The notes: generated from the sequence alone by a model not told the origin. 64,000 nucleotides of DNA from Ovoidimarina sp963698645 (GCA_963698645.1 CAVORP010000005.1:51234-115233), one strand, 5' to 3'. Positions 9,953 through 18,540 are shown, counted from the first letter of the stretch. Numbers and translations are program-made.

Positions 9953-10201
9953 TCAGGTGCCATTCTGAGTTCCGAGAGCGGCGGCGCGGTCGCGCAATTC
10001 CTCGGCCCGCGCGAGCAGCGCCGCGTTCGCGGCCGTCTCCTCAGGGTCGAGCTCGGTGTCAAGCGCCTGAAGCTCGCCCAGCGGCAAAAGGGCTGGGTAG
10101 TTGTTGCCCGGCGGAGGCGGGCCAAGCATCGCGTCGACATCGGGGCGTTGCGAGCAGGCGGCCAGTGACAGGCCGCAGAACAGAAGGACAATCATGCGCA
10201 T
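9953..10201 (-). CDS. Small lipoprotein of unknown function
   Basis: An 82-residue precursor with a lipoprotein signal: MRMIVLLFCGLSLAAC, where the lipobox LAAC ends at the lipidated cysteine (residue 16). The mature part is short, proline-rich at first (LGPPPPG) and then helical and acidic, ending AAALGTQNGT. The start at 10201 is preferred over the next ATG at 10195 because GAAAGG lies eight bases upstream of it. It is divergent from the TetR gene and separated from hom by 77 bases. No family recognised; it resembles short lipoproteins common in Rhodobacterales. Confidence 0.75.
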   Translation of the reverse strand: MRMIVLLFCGLSLAACSQRPDVDAMLGPPPPGNNYPALLPLGELQALDTELDPEETAANAALLARAEELRDRAAALGTQNGT

Positions 10202-10257
10202 GAACAGCACCTTTCGGCGGGAATCGTATGCCGCGCCCGGTCTGGCCGCAAGAAGGG

Positions 10258-10285
10258 TTGAACTGAACATGCGTTCAGATACCAT
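10258..10285 (+). promoter_or_regulatory. Candidate TetR promoter with embedded operator
   Basis: A -35-like TTGAAC (10258-10263) and -10-like TACCAT (10280-10285) are 16 bases apart. Between them is the perfect inverted repeat CTGAAC-ATGC-GTTCAG (10263-10278). A dyad in the -35/-10 spacer directly before a TetR-family gene is the usual autorepression layout. The predicted transcript start, about 10292, is next to the ATG at 10293, so the mRNA may be leaderless. The promoter elements are an inference; the dyad is seen directly. Confidence 0.5.
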
Positions 10286-10292
10286 TGCGCCC

Positions 10293-10883
10293 ATGGGTCG
10301 AAAAGCTGGTTCCTATGCCGAGATCACCGGACCGCGGATTTCTTCCGTGGCGCTGACGCTGTTCGCGCGCCACGGATACGCAGCCGTTTCCATGCGTCAG
10401 ATCGCATCCGAAGTGGGCGTACGCGCAGGCGCGATCTATCAATATACCGAGGACAAGCAGTCGCTTTTGTTCGGGCTGATGGATGAGCATATGGATGCGC
10501 TTCTTGCGGCCTGGGAGGCAGTGCCGGAAAATCCCGAATTGATGGACCGCCTTCGGGATTTCTGCGAATTCCATATCGGTTATCATCTGGACCGGCCCGA
10601 GGCGGTGTTCATTTCCTATATGGAGTTGCGGAACCTCACGCCCGAAAACTTTGAAATCATCGAAGCCAAGCGGCGGCGCTACGAAGGCTGCCTGAAGGAG
10701 ATCCTTGCGGCCGGGGTCGAGCGGGGTGACTTCAACCTCTCGGACATCCATGTGACGACCATGGCGATCATCGCGATGCTCACCGGGATAAACACGTGGT
10801 TCCGTGAGGATGGACGCCTGAACCGGCGCAGGGTCGAACGGATCTACTGGCGTCTGGTGCGGCGGATGGTTTCGGGCGGCTAG
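10293..10883 (+). CDS. TetR/AcrR family transcriptional regulator
   Basis: A 196-residue one-component repressor. The N-terminal helix-turn-helix is clear at about residues 13-55 (ISSVALTLFARHGYAAVSMRQIASEVGVRAGAIYQYTEDKQSLL); the C-terminal ligand-binding domain is all-helical with EFHIGYHLDRPEAVFISYMELRNL. An upstream in-frame ATG at 10269 exists, but it lies inside the operator-like palindrome and lacks a properly spaced ribosome site, and MGRKAGSYAEITGPRI is a typical TetR N-terminus. The gene is divergent from the lipoprotein gene and convergent with the TRAP operon, with a hairpin between. Targets beyond its own promoter are unknown; TetR members with this C-terminus often respond to acyl-CoAs, but nothing here proves that. 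Confidence 0.88.
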   Translation: MGRKAGSYAEITGPRISSVALTLFARHGYAAVSMRQIASEVGVRAGAIYQYTEDKQSLLFGLMDEHMDALLAAWEAVPENPELMDRLRDFCEFHIGYHLDRPEAVFISYMELRNLTPENFEIIEAKRRRYEGCLKEILAAGVERGDFNLSDIHVTTMAIIAMLTGINTWFREDGRLNRRRVERIYWRLVRRMVSGG

Positions 10884-10939
10884 GCGAACGCGCCGGACGT
10901 TCGCGGGGCGCGCGTTTGGAAGCGTTAGTGGGCAAAGGA

Positions 10940-10965
10940 AAAGGCGCCCCGGACAGGGCGCCTTT
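10940..10965. terminator. Bidirectional hairpin terminator between tetR-family gene and dctP
   Basis: A perfect ten-base-pair stem, AAAGGCGCCC (10940-10949) with GGGCGCCTTT (10956-10965) and loop CGGACA, lies between two convergent genes. The A/T ends give a short U-run in either direction, so it can end both transcripts. Confidence 0.8.
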
Positions 10966-10985
10966 GCAGTCTGTCGTGTCGTGGA

Positions 10986-12050
10986 TCAGTTGAGATCGGA
11001 TGCGCGGATCTCTTCGAGTTCGGCTTCCGCCTCGGCGACCGCGGCGTTCAGCGCCTCGATGATCTCGGGGCCGCCCGCGACATTCTCCCGGAACCAGTCA
11101 AAAACCGGCGCGGCGGCTTCCTTGAACGCGGCCTTCTCCTCGGGTGTCGGCACATAGAGATCGCCGCCACCGGCCACGAAATCCTCGTAGGCCTGGATCG
11201 ACTTGCGCTTGGGCGAGGCGAAGGTGGCCTGCTGGAGCTGGTAGAAGCCATCGACGACAACCCGGCGCAGATCCTCGGGCATCGACATGAACTTTTCATT
11301 GTTCATGAACCACAGGGCACCCATGTAGGCATGCCCGTCGAGGGTCACGTATTGCAGGCCGGCATCGGGAAACTTCATGCTCATGATGTCGGTGATGCCG
11401 TTCTTCGATCCTTCGACGACGCCGGTCTGGAAGCTGGTGAAGAGTTCCGGCCACGGGATCGGCGTGGGCGAGGCGCCGAGGGCCTGAACGAGGACCTGCG
11501 GCAGGTCAGCCACCACGGTCCGGATCTTGAGACCCTCCAAATCGGAGGGCTGGGTCACCCGGCGTTGCGTGTTGGCGAAGTTGCGCCAGCCGCCGGTATT
11601 GCCGATCGTCATCAGGCGCAGCGCGCCGCCCGAGCCTTCCTTGACCATGTTCTGCATCGTACGGACGAAGGACGAGCCATTGGCCAAGACGGCCTCGGCC
11701 ACGCGGTCGTCGGCCATGAGATAGGGCAGGTCGAGCACCTGAACGAAGGGGAAGATGCCGGACGTGCCGCCCGATGTCTGGATCACGATATCGATCGACC
11801 CGTCGGCAACGCCCTGCAGGCATTCCTGCCCGTTCGAGCACAGCTGTGTTCCGATGAAGAGCTCGACGCCGATCCGTCCGTTCGAGGCGGCTTCGACATA
11901 GTTCTTGAAGACCACGAGGCCGTCATAGTCTTCGTCGTTTTCGTTCGAGTTCGCGGTTGCACGCAGGTTGAAATCCTGGGCGGAGGCGGCGAGCGGCGCC
12001 GCGGCCAGGATCGTCGCCAGCATCAGCGACTTGGTTATGGTCTTGATCAT
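10986..12050 (-). CDS. dctP: TRAP transporter periplasmic solute-binding protein, DctP family
   Basis: Periplasmic receptor of a tripartite ATP-independent transporter. The 354-residue precursor begins with a clear Sec signal, MIKTITKSLMLATILAAAPLAASA, cut before QDFNLRA. The mature protein has the DctP pattern: GRIGVELFIGTQLCSNGQECLQGVADGSIDIV, the ligand-arginine region GLKIRTV and WPELFTSFQTGVVEG. It ends with a helical acidic tail. A GGGAGGA ribosome site precedes the ATG. It is the last gene of dctQ-dctM-dctP, 35 bases after dctM, and is followed by a strong hairpin. Linkage to the monooxygenase arm suggests it imports that pathway's substrate, probably a carboxylate, but this is an inference from position only. 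Confidence 0.92.
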   Translation of the reverse strand: MIKTITKSLMLATILAAAPLAASAQDFNLRATANSNENDEDYDGLVVFKNYVEAASNGRIGVELFIGTQLCSNGQECLQGVADGSIDIVIQTSGGTSGIFPFVQVLDLPYLMADDRVAEAVLANGSSFVRTMQNMVKEGSGGALRLMTIGNTGGWRNFANTQRRVTQPSDLEGLKIRTVVADLPQVLVQALGASPTPIPWPELFTSFQTGVVEGSKNGITDIMSMKFPDAGLQYVTLDGHAYMGALWFMNNEKFMSMPEDLRRVVVDGFYQLQQATFASPKRKSIQAYEDFVAGGGDLYVPTPEEKAAFKEAAAPVFDWFRENVAGGPEIIEALNAAVAEAEAELEEIRASDLN

Positions 12051-12085
12051 CTTTCAGAGTCCTCCCTTTGGGTTCGTTTCTGTGG

Positions 12086-13381
12086 TTATGGCCAATCGAC
12101 AAACCCGGTAAGTCGCGGGACTGTCAGTGAAATTTCGGGTATGAAGGTGATCAGGAATATGACCAGCACCTCCACCGCAAGGAAGGGCAGGATCGCCCGG
12201 GAGATGGTCTCCACCCGCTCGCCCGAGACCGATGAGGCGACGAACAGAACAAGGCCCATGGGCGGCGTGGCAAGGCCCACGGTGAGGTTCACGCTCATGA
12301 TGATGGCGAAATGGATCGGATCGATCCCGAGGCTCACGAAGATCGGGCCGAGGATCGGGCCGAGAATGATGATGGCGGGTCCTGCGTCGAGGAACATGCC
12401 CACGATGAAGAGCAGGAGGTTGATGAGGAACAGCAGGATCAGCGGGTTTTCCGACAGCGACAGGATGAAGTCGGCCAGCATTTGCGGTGCATAGGAAAGC
12501 GAGACAACGGTCTTGAAGGCCATCGCGGCGCCGACCAGCAGGAGCACGACCGCCGAGGTCAGTGCGGCCCGGCTGAGGATTTCGGGGACTTCCGCCAGGC
12601 TAAGGGTGCGCAGGACGAAGAAGCCGATGAAAAGGGCATAGGCCACGGCCACCGCGGCGGCCTCGGTGGGCGTGAAGACCCCCGCGAGAATACCGCCCAT
12701 GATGATCACCGGCGTCATCAGCGGGAAGAAGGCCTTGAGGCTGGCCTGTCCGCGTTCGCCCCATGTCTGTTTCCGGGTCGCTACGGGAAAGTCGTACTTG
12801 TCGGCCATCAGCTTGACCACGATCATCAGCCCGATGCCCACGAGAATGCCGGGGACGATCCCGGCGAGAAAGAGGGCGGCCACGCTTTCGCCCATCACAT
12901 AGGCATAGATGATCATGATCCCCGAGGGCGGGATGATTGGCCCGATGACCGAACTTGCGGCGGTGATCGCGGCGGCGAAACGGCGGGTATAGCCCTGCTT
13001 CTCCATCGCCGGGATCAGCATGGAACCAAGCGCGGAGGTATCGGCGACGGCAGAGCCCGAGAGCCCGGCAAAGAGCATCGAGGACAGGACGTTCACATGG
13101 GCAAGGCCGCCGCGGAAATGACCCATGAGCGCCTGGCTGAATTCCACGAGGCGGATCGTGATCCCGCCCTTGTTCATCAACTCGCCCGCGAGCATGAAGA
13201 ATGGGATGGCCATCAGAGGAAAGCTGTTCATCCCGTTGTAAACATTGCGGTAAAGCAAGGTGATGTCGCTGGCCTGACCGTTCAGCCAGAGGATGATCGC
13301 GGGCGCAGCGATCAGGCCGAAGACGACCGGAAGGCCGATCATCAGGAACAGGAGGAAGAGCGGAAGAAACCAGATCAGCAT
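12086..13381 (-). CDS. dctM: TRAP transporter large permease, DctM family
   Basis: Inner-membrane channel subunit of the TRAP transporter, driving uptake with a sodium or proton gradient. The 431-residue protein is almost wholly hydrophobic with about 12 membrane segments. Family marks are PLMAIPFFMLAGELMNKGGI near residue 55, GLSGSAVADTSALGSMLIPAM near 105, IIPPSGIMIIYAYVM near 150 and the closing NLTVGLATPPMGLVLFVASS. The start is two bases after the dctQ stop, so translation is probably coupled. Confidence 0.94.
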   Translation of the reverse strand: MLIWFLPLFLLFLMIGLPVVFGLIAAPAIILWLNGQASDITLLYRNVYNGMNSFPLMAIPFFMLAGELMNKGGITIRLVEFSQALMGHFRGGLAHVNVLSSMLFAGLSGSAVADTSALGSMLIPAMEKQGYTRRFAAAITAASSVIGPIIPPSGIMIIYAYVMGESVAALFLAGIVPGILVGIGLMIVVKLMADKYDFPVATRKQTWGERGQASLKAFFPLMTPVIIMGGILAGVFTPTEAAAVAVAYALFIGFFVLRTLSLAEVPEILSRAALTSAVVLLLVGAAMAFKTVVSLSYAPQMLADFILSLSENPLILLFLINLLLFIVGMFLDAGPAIIILGPILGPIFVSLGIDPIHFAIIMSVNLTVGLATPPMGLVLFVASSVSGERVETISRAILPFLAVEVLVIFLITFIPEISLTVPRLTGFVDWP

Positions 13382-13383
13382 GT

Positions 13384-13977
13384 CTATTCCGCCATGATTT
13401 CATCGGGAGCGGCAGGAATTGGGCGCAGGTCGTCCGCGCCTCCCATGATGGCGATGAGGCTGCGCAGAACCAGTTCGACATTGACGATGAACAGCAGGAC
13501 CACGCCCACGAGGAGCGAGGACATCATCCAGCTTCGCGGCAGGCGGTACCATGTCTCGAAGTCGGGCGAGAGCGGGATCCAGAGCGCCTCGGATGCGAAG
13601 CGTCCTCCGAAGCCCGTGACCTCTTTCCAACCGATGCCGATGGACACGAAAAGCACGCTGCCGGCGATCAGGAGCAGGACGAGGGTCAGGAGGGCACCGA
13701 GCCTTGCGGGAAGGGCCAGGGCCAGCATGTCGATGGCGACGAAGCCACCGCGCCGGTAGGCAGTGGGCGCGATGAGGCCGGTCATCCAGAGCATCATGAA
13801 GCGCGCGGCCTCTTCGGGCCAGGGAAGCGCGTTGTTGAGGATGTATCGAAAGAAGACCTGAACAAGGATTGCGATGACCATCGCGGCCATGGCCACGATG
13901 GCGATGCCACGGCCGATCTTCAGAACGAAATCGTTCCAAATCTGAAACGGCACCAAGACCGCTTTCAACACGCCCAT
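13384..13977 (-). CDS. dctQ: TRAP transporter small permease, DctQ family
   Basis: Four-helix integral membrane subunit that connects the binding protein with DctM. The 197-residue protein shows hydrophobic segments at about residues 20-40, 55-75, 93-115 and 145-168, and the DctQ signature PWPEEAARFMMLWMTGLIAPTAYRRGGFVAIDML. The tail DLRPIPAAPDEIMAE is cytoplasmic-like. A GGGAGGA ribosome site lies before the ATG at 13977. It is first in the dctQMP operon; the flavin reductase gene ends 60 bases upstream on the same strand, so one long transcript with the monooxygenase genes is possible. Confidence 0.92.
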   Translation of the reverse strand: MGVLKAVLVPFQIWNDFVLKIGRGIAIVAMAAMVIAILVQVFFRYILNNALPWPEEAARFMMLWMTGLIAPTAYRRGGFVAIDMLALALPARLGALLTLVLLLIAGSVLFVSIGIGWKEVTGFGGRFASEALWIPLSPDFETWYRLPRSWMMSSLLVGVVLLFIVNVELVLRSLIAIMGGADDLRPIPAAPDEIMAE

Positions 13978-14036
13978 GGCGTGATCCTCCCTGATGGCCC
14001 GATTTTTGTGGGCCTCGTTGTCGCTACTGTCCGCCT

Positions 14037-14531
14037 CTAGGGCGTGTCTGTAAAGCGCCCGAAATTGCCTGCAGCGAAAAGCAAGGGCGGACCGTTCCGG
14101 ATTTCGGCCGACAGGACCCGGCCGACGATGATGAGATGGTCACCGCCGTCATAGGCGGCGTGGCGGATGCAATCGAACCTTGCGATGCAATTGTGAATCA
14201 GGGGGACACCCTCTGCATTGGGCGTCCAGTCGAGACCCGCGAAATCCAACCCGTCGCGGGAAAACCGGCGGCAGAGATCGCGTTGCTCTTCGCCCAGGAT
14301 GTGGATCGCGTAATGCTCGGCCGCCTCATAGGCTGCGAACCGGCGCGAGGCCCGGGCGGGAGACCAGAGCACGAGGGGCGGATCCAGCGAAACGCTCGAG
14401 AAACTGTTCGCAGTGATCCCGAGCGGCCCCTGATCGGAGAGGGTGGTGACGACGGTCACACCGGTGGCGAAGCGCCCAAGGGCATCGCGGAACGCCCGTT
14501 CGTTCTCTTTGTTGGGTGTGAACGCGGTCAT
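14037..14531 (-). CDS. Flavin reductase (FMN-binding split-barrel), partner of a two-component monooxygenase
   Basis: Supplies reduced FMN or FAD to a flavin-dependent monooxygenase. The 164-residue protein has the HpaC/DIM6-type split-barrel pattern: RAFRDALGRFATGVTVVTT at the N-terminus, GITANSFSSVSLDPPLVLWS as the flavin-phosphate loop, AIHILGEEQRDLCRRFS and the closing PLLFAAGNFGRF. ATG at 14531 is preferred since GGAGGAG lies 11 bases upstream; an alternative ATG at 14558 would add nine residues and lies three bases after the aldo/keto reductase stop. Its place behind the LLM monooxygenase gene indicates they form a two-component enzyme. Confidence 0.88.
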   Translation of the reverse strand: MTAFTPNKENERAFRDALGRFATGVTVVTTLSDQGPLGITANSFSSVSLDPPLVLWSPARASRRFAAYEAAEHYAIHILGEEQRDLCRRFSRDGLDFAGLDWTPNAEGVPLIHNCIARFDCIRHAAYDGGDHLIIVGRVLSAEIRNGPPLLFAAGNFGRFTDTP

Positions 14532-14561
14532 CGCGGGAAATGCTCCTCCATCGGCCATCGG

Positions 14562-15455
14562 TCAGGGAACCTCGTGACCTAGCGCGGCGGAATAAAGTTC
14601 AAACCATGTCTGGCGGTCTATTTCGATCTTCGATGCATCGCCGATCCTTTTGATCCGGTCCAGTCGATTGGTGCCCATGACAGGCATGATCCGCGCCGGA
14701 TGGGCCAGAAGCCATGCGACAGCGACGGCAGAGGCGTCTGTACCATGGGCCTTCGCAACAGATTGAAGAACGCTCAGCAAGTGTTTGTTCAAATGATCGA
14801 AAAGATCACCGCCCCCCAGCGGGGACCAAGCCATGGGCGGGATCCCGCGTTCCTGCAGGAAGGCGATGTCGCCATTGGTGAAGGGCGCGTTATGGAGCAG
14901 GCTGATCTCGATCTGGTTGCTGGCCAGGGGTGTTTTCATCGAGGCCTGCAGAAGCGACCAGTCATGGAGCTTGAAATTCGACACGCCGACCGCGCGCACC
15001 TTGCCGGAGGAAACGAGCTCATCGAGCGCCGCCCCGGTCTCGCAGGCATCCATCAGCGGATCCGGCCGGTGGATCAGCAGAAGATCGATGCGGTCGGTTT
15101 CCATCAGTCGCAGGGACGTGTCTACGGAAGAGAAGAGATGTGCGCGGCTGGTGTCGTAATGCTTGATCCGCGCGTTCGAATGACGGCCCACGGGCGCCAC
15201 GATATCGCATTTCGTCACGATCTCGATCTGGTCGCGAAGCTTGGGGGCGCTTTTCAGGGCTTGCCCCAGAATGGCCTCGGCACCGTAGTCGCCATAGATA
15301 TCGGCCTGATCCATCGAGGTGATGCCCTGGGCAAGGCAGGCCTCTACCTTTGCCTGCACATGGGCCGGGGAGGTGTCGCTGTCATCACCGAGACGCCACA
15401 TGCCATAGAGAATGCGGCTGAGGCTGACGCCGCCCTGAAGCGTGATCCTTTCCAT
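14562..15455 (-). CDS. Aldo/keto reductase (YdhF-like)
   Basis: NADPH-dependent reductase with a TIM barrel, 297 residues. Seen are the catalytic aspartate and tyrosine region TSMDQADIYGDYGAEAILGQAL, the strand VTKCDI, the loop LLLIHRPDPLMD, GVSNFKLHDW, NQIEISLLHN and the cofactor site MPVMGTNRLDRI. YdhF-type reductases share this pattern, including the late position of AWLLAHPARIMPVMGT. The ATG overlaps the stop of the LLM monooxygenase by one base (TGATG at 15453-15457), so the two are translationally coupled. It probably reduces or, in reverse, oxidises a carbonyl intermediate of the pathway. The substrate is unknown. Confidence 0.88.
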   Translation of the reverse strand: MERITLQGGVSLSRILYGMWRLGDDSDTSPAHVQAKVEACLAQGITSMDQADIYGDYGAEAILGQALKSAPKLRDQIEIVTKCDIVAPVGRHSNARIKHYDTSRAHLFSSVDTSLRLMETDRIDLLLIHRPDPLMDACETGAALDELVSSGKVRAVGVSNFKLHDWSLLQASMKTPLASNQIEISLLHNAPFTNGDIAFLQERGIPPMAWSPLGGGDLFDHLNKHLLSVLQSVAKAHGTDASAVAVAWLLAHPARIMPVMGTNRLDRIKRIGDASKIEIDRQTWFELYSAALGHEVP

Positions 15456-16612
15456 CAGCGGCGCTCTCCCACACCCAGTGGCGTTTGCGGTGTCTCGGAG
15501 GGAACGCGACCGTAAACTTCTGGCAGGGAGCAGGTTTTCAGTTGCGGAAGGACCCGTGTCCCGAACGAAATGCATTCGTCGATATGGGGATATCCGGAGA
15601 AGATGAAGGCCCGGATCCCCATCTTCTGATAGGCCTCGATCTCGGACATGACCTGATCGGTTGATCCGACGAGGGCCGCGCCGCATCCCGAACGGGCCCG
15701 CCCGACGCCGGTCCAGAGATGGGGTTCGACATACCCGTATTTATCGGCAAGCTCGCGCGCCTTGGCCTGATGGGCGACGCCGAGCGAGATCGAATCATGC
15801 CCCCGATCCCGGATCAGCTTGCCGTATTCGTCGTCGAGTTTGCTGACCAGATGTTCGGCATATTCCCGGGCCTCTGCCTCGGTATCGCGGACGATCATGT
15901 GCACCCGCAACCCGTAGTCCAACGTGCGGCCATGGCGTTCGGCCACTGAATGGGCGTCCTTCATCCGCGCCGCGATCTGGGCCTTCGGTTCGGGCCACAT
16001 GAGGTAGACGTCGCAATGCTGACCGCAAAGTTCCAGCGCGGCGGGGGAATAGCCGCCGAAATACATCAGCGGCCCGCCGTTCTGTTGATAGGGGCGGGCC
16101 GGATCGGTGGAGACGCCGTGAAACCGGTAGACATATCCGTCATAGTCGATTTCGTCCCGCGTCCAGGCCTGGCGCAGGATCTCCACGACCTCCCGGGACC
16201 TGCGGTAGCGCAGCGTGCTGTCGGCAACTTCTCCCGGGAAATCCGAGGAGATGATATTGATCGTCAGCCGACCCTTGAGCATGTGGTCGAGGGTGGCGAT
16301 GGTCCGGGCGAGCATGATCGGCTGCATCTCCCCGCAGCGGACGGCGGCCAGCATGTTGATCCGCTCCGTGAGCGGCGCGCATCCGGCAACGAAGCTCAGC
16401 GTGTCCTGACCGACCTGATAGGAGGAGGGGCAGAGAATGTTCCGAAATCCCTGTTTCTCCGCCTCCAGCAGAATATCGCGGCAGTGTTCCCAACTGGAGC
16501 GAAGCGCCCCGTCCGGAACGCCGAGATAGGCGTAATCGTCGGAACAGAGGGCGGAAAACCAGGAGACTTCGATGGAATCCAGATCGGCGGAAGTGACGGG
16601 AACGACAGTCAT
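15455..16612 (-). CDS. LLM-class flavin-dependent monooxygenase, SsuD-like
   Basis: A bacterial-luciferase-like TIM-barrel oxygenase using reduced flavin and O2. The 385-residue protein follows alkanesulfonate monooxygenase SsuD closely in layout: ERINMLAAVRCGEMQPIMLAR, GRLTINIISSDFP, PLMYFGGYSPAALELCGQHCDVYLMWPEP, LRVHMIVRDTEAEA, HLWTGVGRARSGCGAALVG and FIFSGYPHIDE. It begins MTVVPVTSADLDSIEVSWFS; in-frame sequence further upstream overlaps the GntR gene and is not coding. No sulfonate ABC transporter or SsuE gene is near; the flavin reductase downstream is the likely partner. Context points to C-N or C-C oxidation of an N-methylated compound, as with the LLM/flavin reductase pair that opens trigonelline, rather than desulfonation. 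This last step is inference. Confidence 0.85.
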   Translation of the reverse strand: MTVVPVTSADLDSIEVSWFSALCSDDYAYLGVPDGALRSSWEHCRDILLEAEKQGFRNILCPSSYQVGQDTLSFVAGCAPLTERINMLAAVRCGEMQPIMLARTIATLDHMLKGRLTINIISSDFPGEVADSTLRYRRSREVVEILRQAWTRDEIDYDGYVYRFHGVSTDPARPYQQNGGPLMYFGGYSPAALELCGQHCDVYLMWPEPKAQIAARMKDAHSVAERHGRTLDYGLRVHMIVRDTEAEAREYAEHLVSKLDDEYGKLIRDRGHDSISLGVAHQAKARELADKYGYVEPHLWTGVGRARSGCGAALVGSTDQVMSEIEAYQKMGIRAFIFSGYPHIDECISFGTRVLPQLKTCSLPEVYGRVPSETPQTPLGVGERR

Positions 16613-16671
16613 GCAAATCCTAGATCTCAATCGACTTTCGACTTGCGTAGCATGGGCAAAGAAATGCATCA

Positions 16672-16680
16672 ATACTGTAT
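16672..16680. promoter_or_regulatory. Candidate GntR/HutC-type operator in the divergent promoter
   Basis: The 89-base gap between the divergent LLM and GntR starts contains the perfect dyad ATAC-T-GTAT at 16672-16680, similar in style to HutC-subfamily operators (TA-rich, short arms). It is positioned to control both arms of the locus. Short dyads occur by chance, so support is moderate to weak. Confidence 0.35.
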
Positions 16681-16701
16681 CAATTTCGGCGCGCGAGTCA
16701 G

Positions 16702-17403
16702 ATGACCGATCGAACCAGCCTTCCCAAATGGGTGCAGACGGCCGAGATGCTGATCCGCGAAATCGCGGCAGGTCGGTTGATTTCGGGCGAGCGTCTTCCG
16801 CCGGAACGCGAGATGGCGGCCTCGCTTGGCCTTTCCGTCGGAACGTTGCGCAAGGCGTTGGCGGATCTGGAGCAGCGCGGCATGCTGGAACGCAGGCAGG
16901 GGTCGGGGAATTACATTCGGCCGAACGAGGCAGCCGCGGGCGTTTACGCGCTGTTTCGGCTTGAGCTGATCGAGGGTGGCGGATTGCCCACCGCCGAGAC
17001 GCTGGAGGTCGCCCGCCTGCCCAAACCACGGGGCGCGCCCTATTTTGGTCCGGCGCCCAAGGCGCATCGTATTCGCCGCTTGCGGCGGCTTGGCGGGCGG
17101 CCTGCGGCGCTTGAGGAGATCTGGCTTGATGCGGCGCGGGCCGATGTGCTTCGGCAGGAGGATCTGTCTGAATCGCTATATCTGTTCTATCGCGCGCGGC
17201 TCAATCTCTGGATCTCGCGGGCGGAGGACCGGGTGGGACTTGGGGTTGTGCCGGATTGGGCGATCCCGCCATTCGCGCCCGAACCGGGGGCGCCTTGCGG
17301 TTTCGTCGAGCGGCTGGCGCACGATCAGGCGGGCGCGCCGGTGGAGTATTCCCGAACTTGGTTCGACGCGGGGCTTGCCCGCTATGTCGCCCGTCTCAAA
17401 TAG
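16702..17403 (+). CDS. GntR family regulator, HutC subfamily (UTRA effector domain)
   Basis: A 233-residue transcription factor. The winged helix at residues 7-75 shows WVQTAEMLIREIAAGRLISGERLPPEREMAASLGLSVGTLRKALADLEQRGMLERRQGSGNYI in pieces; the rest is a UTRA ligand-binding domain with RIRRLRRLGGRPAALEEIWLDAARA and a closing EYSRTWFDAGLARYVARL. HutC-type regulators usually repress catabolic operons until a pathway intermediate binds. It lies at the centre of the locus, divergent from the LLM gene and 11 bases before the Gfo/Idh gene, and so likely controls both arms. Confidence 0.92.
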   Translation: MTDRTSLPKWVQTAEMLIREIAAGRLISGERLPPEREMAASLGLSVGTLRKALADLEQRGMLERRQGSGNYIRPNEAAAGVYALFRLELIEGGGLPTAETLEVARLPKPRGAPYFGPAPKAHRIRRLRRLGGRPAALEEIWLDAARADVLRQEDLSESLYLFYRARLNLWISRAEDRVGLGVVPDWAIPPFAPEPGAPCGFVERLAHDQAGAPVEYSRTWFDAGLARYVARLK

Positions 17404-17414
17404 GATCCAGAGGC

Positions 17415-18518
17415 ATGAAAATTCTCAATTACGGTGTCATCGGCTGCGGCATGATGGGGCAGGAGCATCTGCGCAATATCGAGCTTCTTCCGGAGGCGCG
17501 GGTTGCCGCGATCTTTGAGCCGGACGAGATCATGGCGGCGAAGGCCAAGGCGATGGCGCCCAATGCGCGGCTGTTCGGATCGGTGGGCGAATTGCTTCGG
17601 GACGAGAGCCTTGATTGTCTTCTGATCGCGAGCCCCAACCATCTTCACCTGCGGCAGATGGAGGAAATCGCCGAGACGCGTCCCTTGCCGCTTTTGGTGG
17701 AAAAGCCGCTTTATACCGATCCCGCGGATGCTGCGCGGATGGCCGGGTTCGAGGCGCGCTATCCCGCGCCGATCTGGGTTGCGATGGAATACCGCTATAT
17801 GCCGCCGGTGGCGAAGCTGATCGAAGAAGCGGGGCGGGCGACCGGCGGGGTCAGGATGCTGTCCATCCGGGAGCACCGGTTTCCGTTTCTGCAGAAGGTG
17901 GGCAACTGGAACAGGTTCAACCGGAATTCCGGTGGCACGTTGGTGGAGAAATGCTGTCACTTCTTCGATTTGATGCGCCATGTCCTGGACGACGACCCGG
18001 TGCGCGTCATGGCAAGCGCGGGTCAGGAAGTGAACCATCTGGACGAGCTTTATGACGGGGAAGCGCCCGATATCTGGGACACGGCCTATGTGATCGTCGA
18101 GTTTTCGCGCGGGGCGCGGGCGATGCTGGAGTTGTGCATGTATGCCGAGGGATCTCGGTTTCAGGAGGAGATCTCTGCGGTTGGCCCCGAGGGCAAGATC
18201 GAGTGTCTGGTACCGGGGCCGGGGCGGTTCTGGCCGACCCATCTGGGTGCACCGCCGGTCCCGCAGGTGATCGTCAGCCCACGCCATCCGAAGGGGCCGC
18301 AGGTGGTGGAAATTCCGGTTGATCCGGTCCTTCTGTCGGCGGGTGATCATAATGGGTCGACCTTCTACCAGCATGCGCAATTCCAGAAGGTGGTGCGCGG
18401 CGAAGCAGAGGTCGAAGTGACGCTGGCCGACGGGGCATGGGCCGTGGCCATGGGTCATGCGGCGCAGGAGGCGGCGCGGAGCGGCACCGTCATCGAGATT
18501 CCGCATCTGGGGGCGTAG
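17415..18518 (+). CDS. Gfo/Idh/MocA family oxidoreductase
   Basis: NAD(P)-dependent dehydrogenase of 367 residues. The Rossmann start YGVIGCGMMGQEHLRNI, the EKP motif in LLVEKPLYTD (lysine probably catalytic) and the substrate-side segment GGTLVEKCCHFFDLMRHVL with its histidine are all present. The C-terminal sheet ends SGTVIEIPHLGA. The ATG lies 11 bases after the GntR stop behind a purine-rich ribosome site. Family members act on sugars, inositols and related polyols, but several act on other hydroxy acids; the substrate here is open. It is followed by a 147-base gap with a long palindrome before the Rieske gene. Confidence 0.9.
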   Translation: MKILNYGVIGCGMMGQEHLRNIELLPEARVAAIFEPDEIMAAKAKAMAPNARLFGSVGELLRDESLDCLLIASPNHLHLRQMEEIAETRPLPLLVEKPLYTDPADAARMAGFEARYPAPIWVAMEYRYMPPVAKLIEEAGRATGGVRMLSIREHRFPFLQKVGNWNRFNRNSGGTLVEKCCHFFDLMRHVLDDDPVRVMASAGQEVNHLDELYDGEAPDIWDTAYVIVEFSRGARAMLELCMYAEGSRFQEEISAVGPEGKIECLVPGPGRFWPTHLGAPPVPQVIVSPRHPKGPQVVEIPVDPVLLSAGDHNGSTFYQHAQFQKVVRGEAEVEVTLADGAWAVAMGHAAQEAARSGTVIEIPHLGA

Positions 18519-18540
18519 CCGTCTTGGGACAGCCGACCGT

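Noticed and set aside
15455..16612. Alkanesulfonate monooxygenase in a sulfonate-use operon
   Set aside because: The protein is SsuD-like, but there are no ssuABC or tauABC transporter genes; the neighbours are TRAP, Rieske and demethylase genes.
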